From Stagnihabitans sp038231775 (GTDB taxonomy: Bacteria; Pseudomonadota; Alphaproteobacteria; Rhodobacterales; Rhodobacteraceae): a DNA stretch of 7,114 nt. The notes below the pieces were generated by a model. The model was not told where the DNA came from and did not search any database. It saw only the letters and a list, made by a program, of their open reading frames with translations. The translations under genes were made by a program, and so were the position numbers. The stretch covers positions 1 to 7,114 of the forward strand of contig JBBRKS010000187.1 in NCBI GenBank assembly GCA_038231775.1. Direction: 5' to 3'. Positions 1 to 4,272 of the stretch are shown one piece after another (the stretch's first letter is position 1; each line of letters begins with the position of its first letter).

Positions 1-1
1 G

Positions 2-328
2 GTCGGGTCTGACGGTGAAGGCACCACCCAATGGCAGGACTGGCTTGAGGATGAGGACAGCGATCAGGCCGGCGACTATGCCGAAAAGGATGAGTTTGAC
101 ACACGTCACGGCCTGTTGATGGCAGCGATGTCGGCATTGAATGACCGCGAAAAGGATGTGCTGACCAAGCGGCGTCTGTCCGATACGCCGGTGACGCTGG
201 AAGAACTGTCGGAAAGCTACGGGGTCAGCCGCGAACGCATCCGCCAGATCGAAGTGCGCGCCTTTGAAAAGCTGCAGGAACGCATGCGCGACCTTGCCCG
301 TGGTAAAGGCATGGTCGTGCCCGCCTGA
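2..328 (+). CDS. rpoH: RNA polymerase sigma factor RpoH (heat-shock sigma-32), C-terminal part
   Basis: The last 108 codons of a sigma-70 family factor are present; the 5' part lies outside the window. RpoH directs RNA polymerase to heat-shock and stress promoters. The visible part starts with a linker containing WQDWL and many acidic residues, typical of RpoH just before region 4. Region 4 follows: LNDREKDVL, then RRLSDTPVTLEELSE, then the helix-turn-helix YGVSRERIRQIEVRAFEKLQ, which contacts the -35 element. RERIRQIEVRA is a hallmark of group 2/3 sigma factors, and the RRL.D.PVTLEELS context points to RpoH rather than RpoD. The frame is open from the left edge and stops at TGA 326-328. Rhodobacteraceae often carry two RpoH paralogues, and the fragment does not decide which one this is. 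Family assignment is secure. Confidence 0.93.
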   Translation, partial: VGSDGEGTTQWQDWLEDEDSDQAGDYAEKDEFDTRHGLLMAAMSALNDREKDVLTKRRLSDTPVTLEELSESYGVSRERIRQIEVRAFEKLQERMRDLARGKGMVVPA

Positions 329-374
329 GGTTAAGGAAGTGTCTGTCTTTGTCACGGACCCAACGTGAAGAACA

Positions 375-398
375 GCTTGGCCTGAAGTAGGGCCAAGC
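375..398 (+). terminator. hairpin downstream of rpoH, possible terminator
   Basis: A perfect 8-bp inverted repeat, GCTTGGCC (375-382) and GGCCAAGC (391-398), encloses an 8-base loop 47 bp after the rpoH stop. Its position fits a transcript 3' end. There is no T-run after the stem, so it is not a canonical intrinsic terminator; it could instead stabilise the rpoH mRNA end. The right arm could alternatively pair with GGCTT at 414-418. Confidence 0.35.
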
Positions 399-403
399 CT
401 GTC

Positions 404-519
404 GGACGGGCCGGGCTTCTCGAAAGGTCTGGAGTGTGGCGGGGCTTGAATACCGAAACGGCCCAGACCTCAAACCGGCCCACACTCCAAACCGGCCCAC
501 ACTCCAAACCGGCCCGTCC
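404..519. repeat. structured intergenic block bounded by 11-bp inverted repeats
   Basis: The block is bounded by GGACGGGCCGG (404-414) and its exact reverse complement CCGGCCCGTCC (509-519). Nested inside are a second exact pair, AGGTCTGG (425-432) with CCAGACCT (463-470), and GGAGTGTGG (431-439), whose complement CCACACTCC occurs at 480-488 and 497-505. The segment can therefore form alternative long-range stems. It lies wholly between rpoH and psd. It could be a small non-autonomous repeat element, a structured leader or an RNA; the sequence alone does not decide. No protein-coding gene was recognised here. Confidence 0.45.
472..510. repeat. 17-bp tandem direct repeat
   Basis: The unit AAACCGGCCCACACTCC occurs exactly at 472-488 and 489-505, and a third copy begins at 506 (AAACCGGCCC) before diverging. 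A degenerate copy (AAACGGCCCAGACCTC, 456-471) directly precedes them. The array lies in the rpoH-psd gap inside the inverted-repeat block. Short head-to-tail copies like these arise by slippage or serve as repeated binding sites. Confidence 0.7.
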
Positions 520-544
520 ATTCACTGGGCCTTCACCGGTCAAG

Positions 545-572
545 GGCGGTCATGGTTGCAACCTTGGCCGCC
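545..572. promoter_or_regulatory. 28-bp near-palindrome upstream of psd
   Basis: The sequence is symmetric about 558/559. The outer arms GGCGG (545-549) and CCGCC (568-572) and the perfect core GGTTGCAACC (554-563) match; 12 of 14 base pairs are complementary. It ends 41 bp before the psd start codon, so it could be a dimeric repressor site or, as RNA, a hairpin in the psd leader. No specific regulator is recognised. Confidence 0.4.
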
Positions 573-613
573 TCCGCGTATCACCGCCCCCAGTGCCATT
601 TGAGGAGCGGACC

Positions 614-1306
614 ATGACGATGCTGGAAACCTTCATCAAACCGATGCACCCCGAGGGGTACAAGTTCGTCGGCATTTTTGCGGCGGTCAGCTTGCTTTTG
701 TTCTCGCTGTGGACGCCTTTGGGCTGGATGGGCGTTGGCCTGACCGTCTGGTGCTATTATTTCTTCCGCGACCCGAAAAGGTCGGTTCCGCAGGCGGACA
801 ACCTGATACTCAGCCCGGCAGACGGGATCATATCCCTGATTGAACCCGCGATTCCGCCGGTTGAACTGGGCCTTGGGCCGATGCCGCTGACCCGGGTTTC
901 GGTCTTCATGTCGGTGTTCAACTGCCACGTGAACCGCATGCCGGTCGGCGGCAAGATCGAGGCGGTCGCCTACCGGCCCGGCACCTTCGTCAACGCCTCT
1001 TTCGACAAGGCGTCTGAGGATAATGAGCGAAACGCGGTGTTGATCGGGATGCCCGACGGCACCAAAGTTGCGGTGGTGCAGATCGCGGGTCTGATTGCGC
1101 GCCGGATCGTGTGTTTCACCAAGCCGGGGGCCAGCCTGCGGGCCGGTGACCGCTTTGGCTTGATCCGCTTTGGGTCCAGGCTGGATGTTTACCTGCCCTC
1201 GGGGGTCGCACCCATGGTGGCGCTGGGGCAGACCATGATTGCGGGCGAAAGCGTTATTGCCGATCTGTCCTCACATGCCACGGCCCGTCTGGCGCGGACC
1301 GAGTAA
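614..1306 (+). CDS. psd: phosphatidylserine decarboxylase proenzyme
   Basis: Converts phosphatidylserine to phosphatidylethanolamine at the inner membrane, the last step of PE synthesis. The 230-residue protein matches the short psd type. Residues about 18-50 are hydrophobic and should form the membrane anchor. The catalytic core shows SPADG (Asp70), FNCHVNR (His105) and the self-cleavage site FGSR at 186-189. Chain cleavage between Gly187 and Ser188 makes the alpha-subunit N-terminal pyruvoyl group; Asp70, His105 and Ser188 fit the family's Asp-His-Ser triad. The ATG at 614 is chosen because GAGGAG (602-607) sits 6 bases upstream and the protein then starts MTMLETFIKP. The frame stays open back to 434, but that extension crosses the repeat array and is not family-like. 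pssA follows after one base, giving a two-step PE operon. Confidence 0.95.
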   Translation: MTMLETFIKPMHPEGYKFVGIFAAVSLLLFSLWTPLGWMGVGLTVWCYYFFRDPKRSVPQADNLILSPADGIISLIEPAIPPVELGLGPMPLTRVSVFMSVFNCHVNRMPVGGKIEAVAYRPGTFVNASFDKASEDNERNAVLIGMPDGTKVAVVQIAGLIARRIVCFTKPGASLRAGDRFGLIRFGSRLDVYLPSGVAPMVALGQTMIAGESVIADLSSHATARLARTE

Positions 1307-1307
1307 A

Positions 1308-2084
1308 ATGTCAGAGCAGCCGCGCGGCCCGTCAGAACTGAACCTTGTCCAGCTTTTGCCCAATCTGATGACAATTGCTGCGATGTGTTCGGGCCTGACC
1401 GGCATTCGTTTTGCGACGATGGGACAGTTCGGCGCGGCGGTCGGCATGATTTTGGTGGCAGCGGTTCTGGATGGTCTTGATGGACGGGTCGCACGCCTCT
1501 TGCGCAGCGAATCCGAGATTGGCGCTGAACTGGATTCGCTGGTTGATTTCGTGAATTTCGGCGTGGCACCCGGCATCGTCATCTATCTGTGGGGCCTGCA
1601 CGGCGTGCAAAGTGGTGGTTGGATCGCGACGCTGATTTACGCCACGTGCTGCCTGCTGCGGCTGGCACGGTTCAACATCGGCAACCGGCTTCACATGGAA
1701 ATGGCCGCCGACGCCTTGGGCGAAAAGCCGACGGCCAATTTCACCGGCGTGCCCTCTCCGGCGGGGGCGATGCTGGCGATGCTGCCGATCTATGTCTCGT
1801 TCATGCTGCCCGATGTGCCACAGCTTGCGGCCCCGCTTTTGGCGATTTACATGGTGCTGATCGGCGGTCTGATGATCAGCCGCATCCCCACCCCCTCGTT
1901 CAAGTCGGTCACGGTCTATGCAGAGAATGTGCGCTTTGTGATCGTGGGCTTTGTGGCGCTGGTCGCAGCCCTTCTGACCTTCCCGTGGGAGACGATGGTG
2001 GCGATTGATCTGGGCTACATCGCGGTCCTGCTGAACTCCATGTGGCTCTTTCGCAAGAACCGAAAGGGTTTGCGTGGGCTTTGA
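1308..2084 (+). CDS. pssA: CDP-diacylglycerol--serine O-phosphatidyltransferase
   Basis: Makes phosphatidylserine from CDP-diacylglycerol and L-serine with release of CMP, feeding Psd encoded directly upstream. The 258-residue integral membrane protein carries the complete CDP-alcohol phosphotransferase motif D-x2-D-G-x2-A-R-x8-G-x3-D-x3-D: Asp55, Asp58, Gly59, Ala62, Arg63, Gly72, Asp76 and Asp80, so all metal- and substrate-binding aspartates are present. Several hydrophobic segments follow along the chain (about 90-125, 150-175 and 180-245), as expected for the multi-span PssA type II family. The ATG at 1308 is one base after the psd TAA and has only GAG (1301-1303) as a Shine-Dalgarno-like sequence, so translation probably depends on coupling to psd. 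The frame extends upstream inside psd, but earlier starts would overlap psd and lack support. Confidence 0.95.
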   Translation: MSEQPRGPSELNLVQLLPNLMTIAAMCSGLTGIRFATMGQFGAAVGMILVAAVLDGLDGRVARLLRSESEIGAELDSLVDFVNFGVAPGIVIYLWGLHGVQSGGWIATLIYATCCLLRLARFNIGNRLHMEMAADALGEKPTANFTGVPSPAGAMLAMLPIYVSFMLPDVPQLAAPLLAIYMVLIGGLMISRIPTPSFKSVTVYAENVRFVIVGFVALVAALLTFPWETMVAIDLGYIAVLLNSMWLFRKNRKGLRGL

Positions 2085-2150
2085 CCAGATGCTGCTTGCC
2101 GCCTGCGTGACTTCTTTCTAGCCTTGCGCAACCTTGGGGAGGACAGTGTC

Positions 2151-3140
2151 ATGGCAGCGGTCAAGTGGGGCGTTCTGGGCGCCGCCAAATTTGCACGGGA
2201 ACATATGGCCCCGGCCATTCACGCGGCCAAAGGGGCGGAACTGTTCGCCCTTGCCACCCAGTCGACCGAAAAGGCTGCGGGGTTCGTCGATATCAACCCG
2301 GCGTTGAAAATTCATGACACCTATGACGCCCTTCTGGCCGACCCCGAGGTTGAGGCGGTCTATATCCCGTTGCCCAACCACCTGCACGTGATCTGGACGC
2401 TCAAGGCGCTGGCGGCGGGCAAGAATGTGCTGACCGAAAAGCCCATTGCGATGCAGGCGCGTGAGATTGACCAGATCATCCACGCCCGCGATGCCGCCAA
2501 AAAGCTGGCCGCCGAGGCCTATATGATCGTGTTTCACCCGCAATGGCAGCGCGCCAAGCAGTTGGTCGAAGAGGGTGCGATTGGCCGCGTCACCCATGTG
2601 GACGCGGCGTTTTCGTATGACAACCGCGCCGAGCTGACCAACATCCGCAACCGGGCCGATGCGGGCGGCGGTGGCATCCGCGATATCGGCGTCTATACCT
2701 ACGGTTCGGTGCGCTACGTTACCGGGGCGGAACCGGCAGAGTTGCAAAGCAAGATCCGGCGCGAGAACGGGGTGGATGTGTGGGCGCAGGTCACCTCCAT
2801 TATGGGCGGGCCGCAGGGGCGGTTCACCTATTCCGCGATGACCTCGATGCGGCTCTTCAACCGGCAGGAAGTGGTGTTTCAGGGCGACAAGGGGATGATC
2901 CGCGTCGCCAACGCCCCGTTCAACCCCGGGACCCACGATCAGGCCCAGCTTGAACTGCATCAACCCGGCAAGGTCACGATTGAACGCTTTCCGGGCGTCG
3001 ATCAGTACCGTTTGCAGGTCGAGGCGTTCTGCCGGTCAGTCCGCGACGGGGTGCCATATCCCTGCCCGTTGGAGTTCGTGCGCGGCACGCAGGCGATGAT
3101 TGACCGGGTGTTTCAGATGGAAAGTGCCGTCACTTTGTGA
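2151..3140 (+). CDS. Gfo/Idh/MocA family NAD(P)-dependent oxidoreductase
   Basis: A 329-residue cytoplasmic dehydrogenase, probably acting on a sugar or polyol; the substrate cannot be read from sequence. The N-terminal Rossmann fold starts at VKWGVLGAAKFA (glycine-rich loop, residues 4-15). The family lysine is in TEKPIAM (Lys97), the usual EKP motif ending the Rossmann domain. The C-terminal alpha/beta domain has AGGGGIRDIGVYTYG around 171-185, with Asp178 and Tyr182 where many relatives have D-x2-x-H. That arrangement resembles glucose-fructose oxidoreductase, xylose dehydrogenase and dihydrodiol dehydrogenase members. ATG 2151 is preceded by a strong GGGGAGGA (2136-2143); an upstream in-frame TTG at 2124 is less likely. 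It lies 66 bp after pssA on the same strand, so it may be co-transcribed, but no functional link to lipid synthesis is evident. Confidence 0.9.
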   Translation: MAAVKWGVLGAAKFAREHMAPAIHAAKGAELFALATQSTEKAAGFVDINPALKIHDTYDALLADPEVEAVYIPLPNHLHVIWTLKALAAGKNVLTEKPIAMQAREIDQIIHARDAAKKLAAEAYMIVFHPQWQRAKQLVEEGAIGRVTHVDAAFSYDNRAELTNIRNRADAGGGGIRDIGVYTYGSVRYVTGAEPAELQSKIRRENGVDVWAQVTSIMGGPQGRFTYSAMTSMRLFNRQEVVFQGDKGMIRVANAPFNPGTHDQAQLELHQPGKVTIERFPGVDQYRLQVEAFCRSVRDGVPYPCPLEFVRGTQAMIDRVFQMESAVTL

Positions 3141-3185
3141 GGACTTGCGTGAAACCTGCTATGAAACCTGTAAAATCCAGTCTGA

Positions 3186-3212
3186 GTTATCCGGCGATAA
3201 CACACGTGTTAT
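3186..3212. promoter_or_regulatory. overlapping inverted repeats with three GTTAT/ATAAC half-sites
   Basis: GTTATC (3186-3191) is complementary to GATAAC (3196-3201). The segment ATAACAC (3197-3203) is also the exact inverse of GTGTTAT (3206-3212). The middle arm can pair with either neighbour but not both, giving either two competing RNA hairpins or three half-sites for a DNA-binding dimer. It lies 46-72 bp after the dehydrogenase stop, in DNA with only 35% GC (42 G/C in 3161-3280). Confidence 0.4.
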
Positions 3213-3250
3213 GTTGTATAAGCTGCTGATTTTATAGGATTTCGCATTTT

Positions 3251-3280
3251 TTGTTAGCGTTTTGTTAAGAATTGTATCAC
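3251..3280 (+). promoter_or_regulatory. candidate sigma-70-like promoter for the DUF4389 gene
   Basis: TTGTTA (3251-3256) and TATCAC (3275-3280), 18 bp apart, each match four of six consensus bases. They lie in the AT-rich part of the 237-bp gap. The octamer TTTTGTTA is repeated at 3249-3256 and 3260-3267, an 11-bp helical-turn spacing. Either the promoter or a binding site could explain this. Other weak pairs exist in the gap, such as TTGCTT 3308-3313 with TATCAT 3333-3338 at 19 bp. Confidence 0.22.
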
Positions 3281-3308
3281 GCGACACTGCTTTGGCGCGG
3301 TGTCGCGT
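3279..3308. other. 12-bp-stem hairpin before the DUF4389 gene
   Basis: ACGCGACAC (3279-3287) is the exact inverse of GTGTCGCGT (3300-3308). The stem continues inward by one T-G wobble and two G-C pairs to a six-base loop (3291-3296). No T-run follows on either strand. It is either the end of the upstream transcript, an element in the 5' leader of the next gene, or an operator overlapping the possible -10. Confidence 0.45.
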
Positions 3309-3377
3309 TGCTTAAGTCGTGTACAGGGGCGGTATCATCCGCACTTGTGGATGACAAAACCCAAGATGGAGGCCGCC

Positions 3378-3677
3378 ATGTCTGATGTTCCGCCGACTGC
3401 TGTTCCCCCGACTGAAGTTCCGCCAATGGGTGACGCCCGCGAAAGCCTGTGGCTGCGGCTGTTGTGGATGGTGATCATTGGCGTGCTGATGGGGGTGGCC
3501 CAGATGCTGACCAACATTATGGCATTGGTGCAGATCATCCTGATGGCCGTCAACAAAGGCCCGCACAACGCCGAGATCGCCAGGTTCGGCACCAGCCTTG
3601 GCCTGTGGCTGGCAAAGGCTGCAAGGTTCCAGACAGCGGCAAGCGAAGACAAGCCGTGGCCGTGGTCGCCGCTTTGA
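3378..3677 (+). CDS. DUF4389 family small membrane protein
   Basis: A 99-residue protein of unknown function that I match to the DUF4389 family. After a proline-rich N-terminus with a five-residue repeat (VPPTA, VPPTE, VPPM; residues 4-17), there are two closely spaced hydrophobic segments at about 27-43 and 45-58. A conserved amphipathic tail follows: ARFGTSLGLWLAKAARF (68-84), then the acidic-aromatic end SEDKPWPWSPL (89-99). Family members usually have this same order of two membrane helices, RFG.SL..WL...RF, then E.KP.PW. ATG 3378 has GGAGG (3368-3372) five bases upstream; the frame is open to GTG 3300, but that start would translate through the hairpin arm. The gene has its own gap on both sides, so it is probably monocistronic or joined loosely to the next gene. 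Confidence 0.85.
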   Translation: MSDVPPTAVPPTEVPPMGDARESLWLRLLWMVIIGVLMGVAQMLTNIMALVQIILMAVNKGPHNAEIARFGTSLGLWLAKAARFQTAASEDKPWPWSPL

Positions 3678-3686
3678 CCGCTACAC

Positions 3687-3741
3687 CCTTCACGGTTACC
3701 GCCTTTACGTGCCGCAGACTGACTGCTTCACGGTGACTGCC
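3687..3741. repeat. imperfect 17-bp direct repeat pair
   Basis: CCTTCACGGTTACCGCC (3687-3703) and GCTTCACGGTGACTGCC (3725-3741) match at 14 of 17 bases, starting 38 bp apart. The second contains the small palindrome TCAC-G-GTGA (3728-3736). They lie between the DUF4389 stop and the FNR-like box, so they may be paired regulatory sites or simple duplication debris. Confidence 0.35.
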
Positions 3742-3761
3742 CCAAAGTGACAGGGGACAGC

Positions 3762-3775
3762 TTGCTCCAGATCAA
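3762..3775 (+). promoter_or_regulatory. FNR/FnrL-like binding site
   Basis: TTGCTCCAGATCAA matches the FNR consensus TTGAT-N4-ATCAA at 9 of 10 defined bases; only the fourth base differs. In Rhodobacteraceae such boxes are bound by FnrL, or by related Dnr-type regulators, under low oxygen. The centre, 3768.5, lies 41.5 bp before position 3810, and GATAAG (3798-3803) then falls at -12 to -7, which is class II activation geometry. The likely target is the baeRF-type gene starting at 3829. Confidence 0.55.
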
Positions 3776-3797
3776 GGCATAGGCCCTTCAGGTCTGC

Positions 3798-3803
3798 GAT
3801 AAG
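3798..3803 (+). promoter_or_regulatory. candidate -10 element paired with the FNR-like box
   Basis: GATAAG matches TATAAT at four of six bases. Its spacing from the FNR-like box is what a class II FNR-activated promoter needs, where the activator site replaces the -35 element. The predicted transcript start is about 3810, giving a leader of about 19 bases to GTG 3829. Confidence 0.35.
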
Positions 3804-3817
3804 GGCGCAACCTTTGA

Positions 3818-3823
3818 TGGAGA
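3818..3823 (+). promoter_or_regulatory. ribosome binding site that decides the GTG start
   Basis: TGGAGA (3818-3823) lies six bases before GTG 3829. It overlaps the alternative ATG at 3817, which has only AAGGG 11 bases upstream. This favours GTG 3829 as the start. Confidence 0.55.
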
Positions 3824-3828
3824 ATTCC

Positions 3829-4272
3829 GTGAAACAGTTGCTGACCCTTTACCTGATTGCTGCCGAAGACGGCTTTCGCCTGTTGCATACCCATGCGCCG
3901 GACTTGGCCGAGATTGACCTGAAAGCGGCCGAGGATGTCTCTGACGTTGCCTACACCTATCCCAGCGCGCAAAGCCACAGCCAAGCCGGGACAGGCGACG
4001 CTGGCTTTGATGTCGGTGGTTCGGCCAACAGGGTTGACCAAGAGCGCATCCGCTTTGCGCGCCATATCGTTTCTGCATTGGCGGCCGAATGGGCCAAGGG
4101 TGCCTATGACCGGATCGTCATCTCGGCTGGACCGAAAATGCTGGGCCAGTTGCGTGAAGAGATGCCAAAGGCCCTGCACGCCCATGTGGCGGCAGAATTG
4201 CACAAGGACCTGATGAAAATCCCTGTGCATGAATTGCCGTCACATTTCAAGGACGTGCCCGAAGGCGCTTAA
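3829..4272 (+). CDS. host attachment protein / baeRF-type family protein
   Basis: A 147-residue protein of the family named 'protein required for attachment to host cells', later linked to bacterial archaeo-eukaryotic release factor-like (baeRF) folds. The attachment name comes from early work on a plant-associated bacterium; the molecular role is not established. Family features seen are an N-terminal strand KQLLTLYLIAAEDGFRLL, a variable acidic middle containing GDAGFD, then RFARHIVSALAAEW, YDRIVISAGPKMLGQLR, and a tail with AELHKDLMKIPVHELPSHF. The last two blocks are the most diagnostic. Starting at GTG 3829 gives the short N-terminus usual in the family; ATG 3817 would add four residues (MENS). 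An FNR-like site lies upstream, suggesting expression at low oxygen. The stop TAA 4270-4272 overlaps the stop of convergent pepF. Confidence 0.85.
   Translation: MKQLLTLYLIAAEDGFRLLHTHAPDLAEIDLKAAEDVSDVAYTYPSAQSHSQAGTGDAGFDVGGSANRVDQERIRFARHIVSALAAEWAKGAYDRIVISAGPKMLGQLREEMPKALHAHVAAELHKDLMKIPVHELPSHFKDVPEGA

Noticed and set aside
434..613. N-terminal extension of psd to an upstream start at 434
   Set aside because: The extension translates the 17-bp repeats and the palindrome, is not like Psd, and a strong GAGGAG precedes ATG 614.
2081..2150. TTGACC after the pssA stop as a promoter for the dehydrogenase
   Set aside because: No -10-like sequence at workable spacing; the 66-bp gap shows only a good ribosome site.
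2118..2963. 281-codon minus-strand frame opposite the Gfo/Idh/MocA gene
   Set aside because: Antisense to a well-supported gene; low-complexity, histidine- and glycine-rich composition typical of a shadow frame.
3150..3170. Direct repeat TGAAACCTG (3150-3158 and 3162-3170)
   Set aside because: Two short copies only, with no other symmetry; easily chance, or codon repetition within the possible small ORF.
3740..3756. CCCC/GGGG pair as a terminator for the DUF4389 gene
   Set aside because: The stem is only four base pairs with a nine-base loop and no T-run.
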